64,000 nt of DNA from positions 268,027,930-268,091,929 of the forward strand of contig JARYHS010008074.1 in NCBI GenBank assembly GCA_031002005.1, read 5' to 3'. The stretch is from Vandiemenella viatica. Lineage: Eukaryota; Arthropoda; Insecta; Orthoptera; Morabidae. Below are positions 34,500-45,979 of the stretch, one piece after another. A model generated the notes under the pieces. The model saw nothing but the letters and a program-made list of their open reading frames with translations, did no database searches and was not told the DNA's origin. Both the position numbers and the translations under genes were made by a program. The stretch's first letter is position 1, and every line of letters begins with the position of its first letter.

Positions 34500-35040
34500 A
34501 TTGAAATGGTCTCAGGAAGAACTCAAAAGGGACTTACTGCAAGAAGAGTTTTTAAGGAAGGAGTAGGAGAAAGTGAGACATCAGGTGTTTTGAGAATGCT
34601 GAGAGATACTAATGATACAATGTTTTTCTGTTTCCACCTTCTAGAACTGTGAATATCATGGTTGCTTTGGTTCTACCAGTATTGTTTATTTAAATAGATC
34701 CAACAACTACTTAAAGCTTTATGTTATTGCATGGCAAAAAAATACTATAGAATCTATACTAATATTATAAATGTGAAGCTATTTGGATTGAACAACGAGG
34801 CATTAGTGAATTGACAGCCATATCACATAATTTGTATTCCCATATAATTAAAGACAGTAAAATTACAGAAGTGCTGGTGCCCAAAGTGCAAGTAATTGCT
34901 GCTACTGGGAAGTTAAGTAGAAGAGTCAAGATTCAGATATTACTAGAGTTGGAAATAGATCGAGTTGCAATGGAACACACTTGCTTGGTAGTACTCAAAC
35001 TGTATTTTAGGAATGGATTGACTCAGCAAATTTAGAGGTT
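34500..35040 (+). pseudogene. Ty3 copy B: protease region, active site lost
   Basis: The segment before the protease (LLKWSQEELKRDLLQEEF) matches copy A. About 180 bp inserted at roughly 34,590-34,770 separates it from VKLFGLNNEAL; the insert ends with TATACTAATATTATAAATG, a repeat found elsewhere in the window. The DTG active site is deleted: NNEALV joins straight to ELTAIS. The rest (ISHNLYSHIIKDSKITEVLV) is recognisable. Non-functional. Confidence 0.75.
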
Positions 35041-35063
35041 TAATTGATTGCTATAAAGGAGAA

Positions 35064-35995
35064 ATGGATGTATGGAAAAATGATGAGAACTATAAAAGTA
35101 AATTTGGTAGCGGATCAGTAACAGCAAAGAATTTAGGCAGAGACATAAAAATACGGGCAGTGTATAAAGTAATGACAGAAGTAGAGGATACAGATGACCT
35201 GGAGATGGGAAACGAAGGAAGAGAGAAAAGTAGGGTGGAAATTAATGATATAACGGATATACAAGCATTGAGTGGAATAACTGAGGAACAAAAAGAAGAT
35301 TTGAAAAGAATTTTAAGACGATATGAGGCTTTATTTTCTGATTGTTCTGGTATTTTAAGGATAAAGCCTCACACCCGGTTTCTTGTGAAACCATTCCCCC
35401 TACCATTGATGAAGAAGAAAGCCGTAGAGCAGGAGATTGATAAAATGATTCATTGTGGCATTATCCAACAGAGTAGCAGTCAGTACAACAATCGCTTGAT
35501 AGTAGTGGGGAAGAAAGATGGATTGGTGAGACTGGTGTTAGACGCCAGGACATTAAACAAGTTTGTGGATAGAGAAACCGATTGGCCAGAAAATCTTGAG
35601 GAAATGCTACAGAAATTTTATGGTGTGAGACATATGACTTGAATGCCGGATATAGGCAGTTCCCATTGGCACAAGAATAGAGGAAGTACACCACATTTTT
35701 GTTTGGAGGTAGATGTTACCAATACAGAGTGGTCCCTTTCGGACTGAATGTTTCTGTCTCTGTGTTTATAAGAGCTCTGGCTTAAGTATTGGGAGATCAT
35801 TTGCTGAGTAAATTATCCATTTATGTTGATGATATATTGATCAGCACTCGTACTTGGGAAGAACACTGTGAAATTTTAGAAGAAGTATTAGCAGCCTTAC
35901 AAAGTGGAGGCATGACATTAAAATTGTCTAAGTATGAGTTTGTGAAGAAAGGGATAAAGTTCTTGGGACATGAAACAGATTCAGCAGGAATATGA
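35064..35995 (+). pseudogene. Ty3 copy B: reverse transcriptase
   Basis: The N-terminal part (35,064-35,642) is open for 192 codons: LKRILRRYEALFSDCSGIL and KKDGLVRLVLDARTLNK. At about 35,637 roughly nine bases are missing against copy A, removing the motif A aspartate and shifting the frame. The motif C box is intact as YVDDILIST (35,789-35,995), followed by the thumb block KYEFVKKGIKFLGHE. Loss of motif A aspartate alone would inactivate the enzyme. Confidence 0.8.
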
Positions 35996-36232
35996 CCAGA
36001 CCCCGAGAAAATAAAGGCCATTGCCAAATTTCCAGTTCCAAATAACAAGAAGCAGTTGAAGTCATTCTTTTGATTATGCGGTTTTTATAGGAAATTTGTA
36101 GCAGATGTAGAATTGAGGAAGAAGAATGGAACTTGGCTGTGGGCAGAACAGTGTTAGCAAGAATTCGAGAAGTTAAAGAATGAGTTAAAAAATAGTAAAA
36201 TATTATATCATCTGGATCTGAGCCAACCTTTT

Positions 36233-36625
36233 TGCATGGAAACCGATAGTTCTGACTATGGATTAAGTGTTCATTTATTTCAGCTAGTTGGTGGGAAAGA
36301 AGAAAGCAGAACAATTGCATTTGCTAGCCCTGTGCTCAATAAGCATGAACGATATTATAGAATAACTGAGAAAGAAGCCTTGGCTATTGTGTAGGGATTT
36401 GGTAGATTCAAATACTACTTATATGGTCATAAAACAATAGTATTTACTGACCATAAGACGTTGACATTTTTGCGTGAATGCAAACTCATGAATAGCCATT
36501 TGGCACAATGGGTTCTATTTTTGCAACAATTCGATTTTGACATAAAATACATTAAGGGCAGTGACAATAAACTTTATGACACACTGTCACAACTGCCGTT
36601 GGACACAAGCAACATGGATGAGAGT
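36233..36625 (+). pseudogene. Ty3 copy B: RNase H
   Basis: One frame with a single in-frame TAG in place of the Trp seen in copy A. Motifs: METDSSDYGLSVHLFQ, IAFASPVLNKHERYY, TEKEALAIV, FTDHKTLTFLRECKL and YIKGSDNKLYDTLSQLP. It shows the uninterrupted version of the site occupied by the SINE in copy A. The enzyme would degrade RNA in the RNA-DNA hybrid. Confidence 0.8.
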
Positions 36626-36743
36626 AGTGGATCTGGAAAGGCAGTTAAAATGTTTTACATGAAGGGAGTAACTCATAAAAAAAAAACTATCAAGGAGATT
36701 TGTATAAGTATGAGGAGTATGAGTATGAAGCTGAAGCAAAACC

Positions 36744-37879
36744 ATGGGGATCCAACAAATACTTACGTATTATAAAGTTTACAATGGAATCCTATTTAGG
36801 ATAACAGATAAGTTATCAGACAGTTGGAAGATATGTTGGCCAGAAAAGTATGTTGACGTGATTATAGATTATGTACACTTAAGCTACGGTCACAATGGAG
36901 CAGCTAAATGTATTCATAAGTTAAAGGAAATAGTGCTGTTTGACAACATGAAGAGAAGGGTGGCACATAGGATAGCCAGTTGTGATCATTGTCTAGGGAC
37001 AAAAATTTCTACAGTATTAAAGGGTTGGTGCAAAGTATATTGCCTCAAAAGGTATTGGAATTGGTAGCAGTGGATTTATATGGAACTTTCTCAAAGTCAA
37101 AAGGTGGATTTGCCTATATTTTAGTAATGTTGTATGTGTTTTCGAAGTTTGTATGCTTTTATGTAATCAAGAAGGCAACTGGCAAGGTATTAGTGGATAG
37201 ATTGGAAAAGGTTCTTTTTTTTTAAGAATATGGGATATTCAAAGGCAATACCATCATATAATGGGAGCCGATTTACATCACGGAAATGGGCACAATGCAT
37301 GGAAACAAATGGAATAAAACACATAAGGATATCGGCGTATTATCCGGCAAGTAACCCAGCAGAACGGGTACGAGAGAGATTGGTCAGTTGTTCCGAATTT
37401 ACTGCAGCAATAAGCATACTACTTGGATAGAGTATGTAGCTGATTTTGAATATGTCATAATTAGTGTGCCAAGTGAAAGCACCTGTTACAGTACATATTT
37501 TATTATGTACAACAAGGAAGCTCCTAACTTAGTATGAGAAGTAATGAATTTCCCAGTGAGTCAAGTAAACTCAAGAAGATATATTCAATCAAGTAAAGGA
37601 AAGAATGAAGAAGAAATCAAAAATAAGAAAGAAAAGGCACAACTGAAGATAACACGTCGAATTTAATTTGTGTGATTTGGTGCTGGTGAAGACTCAGGAG
37701 AGATCATGTGAAATAAATTCAGAGATAAGAAGTTTTTTGATATTTACCACAGGCCACTTAAGATAGATGGGAAACCACACAGGAATGCATACTGGCTAGT
37801 GTATCCTAAATCAGGTGGAAAATTTGTATTAAATAACTTAATAGACTTGAAACCCTACAAGTTAAGAGAACACAAGTAA
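36744..37879 (+). pseudogene. Ty3 copy B: integrase
   Basis: The zinc finger is complete in sequence (YVHLSYGH and SCDHC). The first core aspartate is present (LVAVDLYGTFSKS, frame 36,989-37,225), the second is replaced by Tyr (SYNGSRFTS instead of DNGSQFTS), and the third block reads SAYYPASNPAERV. The C-terminal part (RPLKIDGKPHRNAYWLVYPK, about 37,728-37,879) ends in a stop. Three frames are used, so at least two frameshifts occurred. Confidence 0.8.
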
Positions 37880-38073
37880 CAATAATGTGTTGTTTTTGTG
37901 AAATCTGGTGATGTTGTGTAAAATTAACTGGTAAGGATATAGACTGACAGAGACAGTGAGTGATCATGGGTATGAACCAAGAAATAAAACAAGACAGAAA
38001 TGTGAAAAAGGTTGGACTTTATAACAAAGCAATCAATTTTGTTCAACAAAAAAAAATGTCCTTGTTTGTCATA

Positions 38074-38400
38074 AAGTGGAGGCATGTGTGAGGTCCCACT
38101 CACAAGACATTGCTATCATGAAATTGAAAATAAATTTGTACATAATAGGTTTTTACAGCAAAGTAGTGGGTATAGATATTTGGGGTAATTTTAATTATCT
38201 TTGTATTAATATAATTATTTGTAAGTTGGCAGTACTGTTCCCAGTACGAGAGAGAAGGTTGAAAAAGAATATGGCGCAGAGAGACCACGAGTGATTGTAA
38301 TAGCAGGACAGTGACAACTCTCTAATGATTTATATGAGTTTTAAAGTGTTAAATAAATAGTGCAAGTAAGAAATATTAGTAGATTTAATTCAATATTGAC
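38074..38400 (+). repeat. Purine tract and LTR start of Ty3 copy B
   Basis: AAGTGGAGGCA is followed at 38,085 by TGTGTGAGGTCCCAC, as in copy A. Beyond the first 20 bases similarity to the copy A LTR is patchy, so the two insertions are old or from different subfamilies. The right end is a guess. Confidence 0.55.
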
Positions 38401-38555
38401 ACCTGTTGTGCAGACAGAGAGTGTAGTTGAGAACAATTTCTTTCATCGAAGAATAATAATGCAAGGAGGTAGCGCTAAAGCAAAAACAACACTGAAGGGC
38501 CATGTGTTGATGTTAGTGGGCTATCTGCCTTATGCTAGTTATTAAATATTAGTAA

Positions 38556-39070
38556 GGAGGATCTCACAAGTTGTGGAGGAGCAGATCTTGTTAGCCTCTT
38601 CCATATTTGGCATTAAAGTTAACAACAATACTGTTGGCTTCTTGCATGGTTTTCTTTTACTTTGTCCTACAACATAGACTCCTTTTGGAACTGGAGATAG
38701 TACAGTGATACACATATCTTGCAGTATCAATCTAGATGATGTGGGTGAAAATAGGTATTCCACTGTGTTTCCAGGCTGGGCTCTTGATTGGCTATGGCTG
38801 ATGTACAAGCTTCTACCTGTGGTGTTGAGGGTTCATATAATTTTTGTCATTCTGCCTTCATCAACATGACATGGACCTGCTGAGGGTATGCACTTGAAGG
38901 TTTGAGCTCTCACAGATGAAGTCACTTTAAGTTTCCTCAAAGATTTATCTGGGTTTCTTCATCAAAATCCAGGCAACCATTTTTTACCTGCCATTTTCTT
39001 TTCCTTGTTAAAATTGTGAAAAATATTATTCACATCTGCAAAATGGTAAGCCAATTGTAGAACTTCCTTC
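38556..39070 (-). pseudogene. pogo/Tigger-like transposase fragment
   Basis: On the minus strand from about 39,060: LAYHFADVNNIFHNFNKEKK, MAGKKWLPGF, then RNPDKSLRKLKVTSSVRAQTF. This resembles the CENP-B-type DNA-binding region of Tigger/pogo transposases (MAGK.WL.GF..R.P.LS.R.PE.TS..RA..F). The later part, 38,808-38,556, could be the start of the DDE domain but its catalytic motif is not visible. Several stops are present. Confidence 0.55.
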
Positions 39071-39074
39071 TATG

Positions 39075-40865
39075 TGAATCCACTTAATATCATTACCAGT
39101 ACCTTAATGAGTTCAACCAGTTCCCATTCCTTCTCACATTTTCATACATTCTTATACCTATCCATATCTAAAACATTAAGGTATGCTGTTAAACCTTGTT
39201 TTATCACCTATAATCAGGCGAACAAACTACCAAAAAAAAAAAAAAAAATTCTAAGTAGGTAGGTATAATACCTTTTGTAGTAGGGGCTAAGACCTTATTT
39301 TGTTGCATGTCCTTTAAGAATTAATTGTGAGACATTAATCATTTTAGAGGCTAAATAGCCAGTAAAGTTCATTTTTCCTTACAGCCTCAATGGGCTACTA
39401 CATAGAGGTTTTATCTTAATCCTGTTGGTTTGTTTTACTTTGATATTCATGATGTTGTATTTTTTATATGATCTTTTGGTATCGGAGCTGGGATACAGAA
39501 TTCTTTAAGACTTGTGAAGAAACTTTTATTTTCAAACTTGCCAACTCTTTCATTTCTCATATTTGAATGATAATAAACTTTCATATGATTTACTGATATT
39601 TATTCCAGTTGCATTTCATTAATATGTATCTGAAGAATACAATGTCCTTTTATCACAGTGACTATCATCAACTCAAAGACACACACTAACTTTTGCTCTC
39701 ACTTGCTCTCCCTTGTTACTCTTTTTGTTACTATGGCTACTATTTTTTTCCAGTGTAAAGTTCAGTCTTTTATAATATCTCTAAGAAACTCGTTATGCTA
39801 CAATGAGACATTTTGATTGACTATCTGAAACAAGAAAAATATAGATGAATCAGACATACTATGCCATTTTACCTGACAAAGGGGTATGTCATTTTTTCCA
39901 CCCTATAACTTACAAACATTGAAAAATCTAGTATGAACTTCGAGATTTTAACACATTTTCCGAGTTCCTGAGTTCACAACAAATAAACACCATCAAAAAC
40001 ATATGAACATAGAAAATTACTTACTTTAACATAGAAACAAAATCCGTCTGAGTAAAAGTCGTAACCACAAAATTCAAACAAGTAAGTGTCTTCTTCAAAT
40101 GATGGAGCGGATGCCATTGCTGTTGCCACAGGTTGTGACTGATTGCTAAGCAGCCCTGTATCTCCTGTTAGGAAAACTAATTTGTCTGTGGTTTTGGTAA
40201 AAACCAGGTATGTTATCCCACCTATCTCAATTTGTAAGCCTCTCCCCTACACTCAAATTAAAATAGTCATACAACTGACACATATATCAAACTAAAGGAA
40301 AATTTAGAAGATAAAAATCTTTCAAAAGAACTCAATACATTAAAAGATATAGAAAATAACTAAAGTAAACATTTAGAACTTAATAGTGACTAAATAAAGC
40401 AATTTGAGACAAAATTTGTCATTAAATAAAGTAATCAAAATAAAAGTCTATTAAGTGACTGAGTTTTAGAGAGATCAGAGCAAATTTAGAAAATAAAGAC
40501 TTGTGTCACCATGTCCTGACACTACTTTTTTTAAAAAGGAAAGAAAAGCAGCAACAACAACAACCTGGAATTCTGTTTCACAATGCCAGTTTAAGGGAAG
40601 CACCCTCTGTATAAGTTATAATCGTGAATCTGGCAGTCACTGTCAGACTTGTAATTTTTTTCTCAAACATGTAACCTTGAGTATAGTCAATTTCTATGTC
40701 AGTTTTGAGAGTTGGTGTCTTTCTTTTCCACAGGTTATGTTGATTTATGATGTGGCATGTTTAAAAGAGGGAAAAATTAAACCAATAAATTGTAAAATAG
40801 ATTAACTTTTTGCATTATGCCATTTATTATTAGATATGAAAAACAGATATACTCTAAAGTGCTTT
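39075..40865. other. Intron sequence without recognised content
   Basis: AT-rich. An A run at about 39,232 and scattered short frames only; nothing supported. Confidence 0.35.
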
Positions 40866-40869
40866 GCTT

Positions 40870-41345
40870 AAGACGATAAGTAGAAACATTTATTTTTCAT
40901 AGTGTACAAGTATATAGTAGAGTCTAAAACATGGTAGGAAGAGTCCTTTCTTGTGGGTTTGCCAGTGGGATACTTTGCTTTATCAGTGCACATAATGCAC
41001 CTTCTTTTGGCTTTCTTCTTTCCAACTACCATAGGCACTCTTTCTGGAAAGTGTTTCTGTGTCAATCATGGAAGTTTTTTTATTGCCACCAGTCACATCA
41101 TTGGTGTCATCATCAGAGAGCATCAAGGCCAAACATATCTCCTGAATGAAGTGTGTTGTTATGAACTTCTTTCTTGAGATTGTGTTGTGCAAGGTGCACA
41201 CTTTTGATAAACTCATAAGTATCAAGTGAAAAGCAAGTTTCTTCCACAACTTCACTGTCTTGTGTAGGACAAATGCTGATCGAAGAGATCTATACCTGCC
41301 TTGTGCTTGTTGTAGTCTGTTCCCAGATATTCGAAGATCTTAAGA
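40870..41345 (-). pseudogene. Second piggyBac-like transposase fragment, C-terminal
   Basis: Minus strand: YNKHKAGIDLFDQHLSYT (about 41,330-41,275), corresponding to the conserved GG(V/I)D.FDQ..SYY block of piggyBac transposases with its last catalytic Asp; after a frameshift LWKKLAFHLILMSLS and FIQEICLALMLSDDD (41,255-40,983); then, in another frame, HFPERVPMVVGKKKAKRRC and MCTDKAKYPTG, the start of the cysteine-rich tail. Different in sequence from the relic at 19,390-20,478, so another family. Element ends were not found. Confidence 0.75.
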
Positions 41346-41349
41346 AGAT

Positions 41350-43000
41350 GGTGAACACTGGTGTGGCTGATGAACTAAAATATATAGAGAAGCCATCTGA
41401 GTCACACTACAAATGTACCGTTACGTTTTTAGCCAAAGAAAATCATGACATGTTAAGGAACGTAATATTACATTTGCCACATTTTTCATGGGAGTTTGTG
41501 GAACTTAATATTACATTGACAGCACTCTAAGTGCTAAATTCAGAATTTTGAGTGAATATATTGGATTACTGTTGACTGTGACATTTAATTTCGATAAAGT
41601 ACCTGACCATTAACTGTTGTGGTGGAGTTGTTTTAACAGGTTTCTGACCATTTTATTGAACTTATCATTTGAATATAGATATTACATTCATTACATGAAG
41701 ACCCATGGTTAAAGCTAACTTCATAACTGTGCAACAACCCTAATGTACATTTACTCATTAAATGTCCTGTCATTTATAAATAAACATTCAGAATGGTAAA
41801 CGACCCAGAGGATGAAAGAAGGAAATGGAGAGAATTTTGCATGAAGCTGACCTGGCCAGAGGCTGGAAACTGTTGAGGATGATGATGTTTATGATGATGA
41901 TTCAGAATTGAAAGTAATACTTCAATATAACCTATCTGCTGATGTAGTTACAGTACTGTAAGCTACCTTACTCTCTGTTTTCGATATTCAGTCAAAATCC
42001 GGCAAAGATTGAGGTTAACATTCAGTACAAGATACTATGGTTGAAATCGAATTAACAACACTTTAGGTTCAGAAAAGTAAATAAACAACACAGAGCAACC
42101 ATAAATAAGAAGTTTCTAATAAAATATAAACCATAAACTTACCTAAATGAGCGTAATCCATATTAATCCTGAAGTAAAATACACAGGTTTGGTTAAGCAA
42201 CCACATCACTAATATTCCACTAAATTGATCACCGTAAAGCACTTTCACAATAGTAATTTTACCATTCGATACCAAATTCACTAATAACTCGCAGTTCCAG
42301 ACTAATTTAAAGCAGTAAATATGATTTCTAAAACATCTCCACATGGATGGAGTTCAAAAATTAATTCCAGCACATCTAATTAGTTTCAGAGCTTTAAAAG
42401 TAGATTTAAACACGCTAAAGAACCGGCCAGTCAATATTTTTTAAGTTTCCAATAACTATCAACTAATAAACAGATGTTATAAATAAATAAAAATCCGTTT
42501 TTTATTGCCGTCGTAGAAACCGATTTGCAAATGGAATTTCTCTCTGACTAACATGTTTCACGAACTAAAAACTTTTCTAAAGTACTTAAATTAAATAAAG
42601 GTTCGATTTAAAATTAGTTTCAGGCCACAACAGACTTTAAATAAAAAGTGAATTATCCAGGAAACCAGTAAATTTTAGAAATTCTATAACTTCTGATATC
42701 CTTCACCGATTTAAAAGATTTTTACACCACTGAACTCAGCAGGAGCTGGGGAACACTTTGAAAATAGTATTAACTTGATATTTTAAAATTTTGCAAATCC
42801 ATATTTCGGAGGTGACGTAATGGTGCCGTAGCGCAATACTCTAAACAAATATGCTTCCGATTAACCAACTTTCAAAATTCATTTACACCGGTCTGGTAGC
42901 TTTAAAACCATAACCAACCACATTACTACACTTGTCTCATTACGCTCTTCATCTTGTGATTTTCTGGTAGTTCGTAGTTTACAATTTTTGTTTCTAGATA
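41350..43000. other. Intron sequence without recognised content
   Basis: AT-rich. A plus-strand open frame at 41,273-41,530 is largely the shadow of the piggyBac relic. No other supported feature. Confidence 0.35.
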
Positions 43001-43009
43001 GACTATTGT

Positions 43010-43602
43010 CTAGGTCAGTAGGCCATTTTGATAAAAGTGAACACGGGCATGGTTTTTTCGCACTTAGCTGAAGTATCTGGTCTTGTTCGGATGTAGTACT
43101 TTGTTAGGCAGGTTTAAGCGAGGCCCGCTCGTGGTGGCTGATGGGCAGTCAGAATTCGGGAAGCATGGCTGACAGACGCCATTACTAAACAGGCTAGGCA
43201 TCTTAGAAAATCTGAATCTTTCCGACATGTGCTCATCTATGTGAACTTTAAACTTTCAATTTCATTTGGGGTGGTGCGGTCTGTTCTGTTTCATGACTTG
43301 TGATCTTCGGCAAATGATTTTCTCCGATTCCCATTGCTAACTGCGACTTTTTGTAAATTCTGTGAAAACTTTTAAGAATATATACTTCAGTGATCCGGAC
43401 CTAGACTTTCATTTCTACTTTAGTACCTTTCTTACAGGAGGTTAATCTGTAAGTGGCAGCCGTCTTCATCAGTACAGTTAGCATTCTCCAAGGTTTTTCA
43501 CGGTTATAGAACTTTTTCCGAACTTTTGACAACATTTTGGATGATTTCAAGTTTAGGTGTACAAGCCGATACCGACCCCGATATACGGTTTCGACCCTAA
43601 CA
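43010..43602 (-). repeat. LTR-like repeat, family A, third copy
   Basis: Read on the minus strand from 43,602 it begins TGTTAGGGTCGAAACCGTAT, close to the start at 16,120, and shares the ATCGGGGTCGGTATCGG stem-like block and GGCTGCCACTT. The inner limit is approximate. Probably a solo LTR fragment. Confidence 0.45.
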
Positions 43603-44838
43603 ATACCTCTGACATTAAGATAAGATTTTTATTTATATAGTTACTCAATTTATAGTACAGATGCATGTTTGACATTGGTTAAGTCATTTTGATGATTAGA
43701 TGTTACAAATAATCATGAGATGATGTGATTTGAACAGATGATTGATAATACAATGATAAAACGAGTATACACGAATAGAATTTAACAATACAATAGCAGA
43801 TGAAATCAACAAAATTTCAGAAATCCTAAAACACATTTTTTATTAGTCCATACATTCACTAATAGAGTAAAAGCTGTACTTCACTAGAAATGTCTTTAGT
43901 TTTATTTTAAATGAGTTACAAACGGACACTTTTTTTAACATGTAGTATTCATGCATCATGTTTTATGGATGTCTGAATGTCCTCTAGTGAAGTAATTATC
44001 AAACATATCATTTTTTATTAGTTTGTTGTTCCTTGGGAGATACTCTCTCATGAAAAGAATGATTTCATAGATGTACAGACATAGAACATTTAGAATGGCG
44101 AGTTATATGATATGTTTTCTATACAATTCTAATTTTTTTAGGTGACATATAGTTCTCACTGCTCTTTTCTGAATCCTAAATATATCAGTTATTTGTGATG
44201 AGTGACCCCAGAAAATAATTCCATACCTTATCAGTGAGTGGAAATAAGTATAGTACGCTTGAGTTACTAATGGTATCCCTAAGGATTCTCAGTCTGTAAC
44301 ACACTGTAGACAGTCTTTCAGCTAATTTGTTAATGTGTACATCCAATTTCATGTTATGTTGTACCCATAATTTGTTTTATTTACATTCTTTGATGTTTTT
44401 CAATTATGGCTATTTGAATATTGTTTTCGTTATCCGAGAGAGGTAGGCAAAAATACAAACACACTGTTTTTTCCCCATTCAATATTGGATTATTTGCCCC
44501 AAACCAGTTAAATTTACTATTAATTAAACTATGATGAAGTGTTTTTAATGTCCCTACCACAGTAAAAACTAGCCAGATGTTCCTCTAGAAATACTTCTAA
44601 GAATGGAAATGACAGCACATAAAATTTCAGAATATCACAATGTGTGATATCCTCTGGGTTGAAAAGGACTGGGGAGCTGTTGCATCTGTTTTGTTTGATG
44701 CAAATAAAATTGTTATAGATATTTATAGGTCACAGTACCAATTTTCTCCAAAACTTACAAACAAAGATAGACTCTCCAATCAGGAAATCAAAACATTATG
44801 TTACACTTCTTGTCCAGATGTTTGTGACAGAATTTTTT

Positions 44839-44844
<6 letters not shown>
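43603..44844. other. Intron sequence, repeat-like
   Basis: Diffuse AT-rich sequence. Parts near 44,100-44,350 and 44,560-44,830 resemble degenerate minus- or plus-strand LINE coding sequence, but I could not align motifs with confidence. Confidence 0.3.

Positions 44845-44892
<48 letters not shown>
44845..44892. repeat. (TA)n microsatellite
   Basis: About 24 uninterrupted TA units. Confidence 0.95.
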
Positions 44893-44895
<3 letters not shown>

Positions 44896-45049
44896 CTTAA
44901 CTATTGTTCATCAAGAAGATCAGTCACAGGCATACAGCATTAAACCCAACGTCAGAACTTACCATCATTGCACACACAATGAAAACAACTTTACTACATC
45001 ACACCTAACATAAACTCTCCTCTATCAGAACCCCAGTTTTTTGTTTAGA

Positions 45050-45970
45050 AAAGTATGGCACTCGAAAAAGGAATAGAAGAAGGAACAGTCTTGTAGATTT
45101 CTACAAAATCCATAAACTGATGTTTCTAAATATACTGGTATGCTGTTGCCAGGAAATGAAGGTAATATCATATAGATGACACAATGAAAAAAACACTGAG
45201 ATCATAACCAAATTAAATCATGTAAGTTCTATCCAAGTGAAGATATGGGCTCAGTTCACAATCTTGTATTAATGATGATTCAACTGCGATTTAGATTTAA
45301 AAAAATCGAACAAACATAGAAACAATCGAACATCAGTGAGATTAAAAGTAACAAATGACTTGAAAGAAAAAAACTGATAAAAGAATTGGCCTCAGGAATC
45401 TGCCAGGATCTAGTTCATAGAAAAAATGAAAAAATACAAAAAAAGGAAATAATTGAAGCTTGCTTAGGAAGACATAAATAGACATTGTACAGACCTTGGA
45501 TCACTGAAGATATACTGCAACTAATAGAAGAATGGAAGAAGTTCAAAGCTAGAAGAAACCAGGAAGAATATACAAGACTGTGTGGGGGGGGGGGCAAAGA
45601 TTAGGAGTAGAACAGTAAAAAGTAAGTGCAAAGACACAGATGACCCTATGCTGAAAGGTAACAACAAGAGAGCTTTTCCTGAGGTATATAAACAATTTAT
45701 ATCAAGAAAGAATGTTATGTTCGTCATACAGAGTAAGGCTGGCAAAGACTTAGCTGAAAAATATGATACGCTACATTAGAATGAATGCACAAAAGGACTG
45801 TAATAAAGTATTCGAGATACAGAGGTCATTGGGTTATTGAGGTAAGACCACAAATACTCAAAGAAGAATTTGATAGGGCTCTGAAGGGATTAAGACATGG
45901 AAGGACAAAATGAAATCACTGCAGAAATCTTAGGGGCCCCAAATCAAACCAATGAACTGCAAGGTAACAT
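45050..45970 (+). pseudogene. Non-LTR retrotransposon (LINE) fragment, endonuclease-RT linker
   Basis: Plus-strand pieces in different frames: RPWITEDILQLIEEWKKFKA and RRNQEEYTRLC (about 45,497-45,585), the segment between endonuclease and RT in many LINE ORF2 proteins, and later ILKEEFDRALKGLRHGR (about 45,855-45,905), the start of the RT domain. A poly-G run at 45,582-45,592 breaks the frame. Clade not determined; RTE- or CR1-like is plausible. Confidence 0.6.
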
Positions 45971-45979
45971 AATTTTTGT

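Larger units (their letters stand above)
33856..38400 (+). mobile_element. Decayed Ty3/gypsy LTR retrotransposon, copy B
   Basis: Same family as copy A: same domain order, high protein similarity and the same LTR start (TGTGTGAGGTCCCAC). The left end is truncated and abuts an unrelated LTR-like repeat at 33,855; the part 33,900-34,460 encodes acidic, gag-like frames without recognised motifs. No 5' LTR is present. The right border near 38,400 is approximate. It lies in the ABCC intron in antisense orientation to that gene. Confidence 0.8.

Noticed and set aside
44640..44900. Plus-strand open frame of 86 codons
   Set aside because: Ends in a translated TA microsatellite; no protein similarity recognised.
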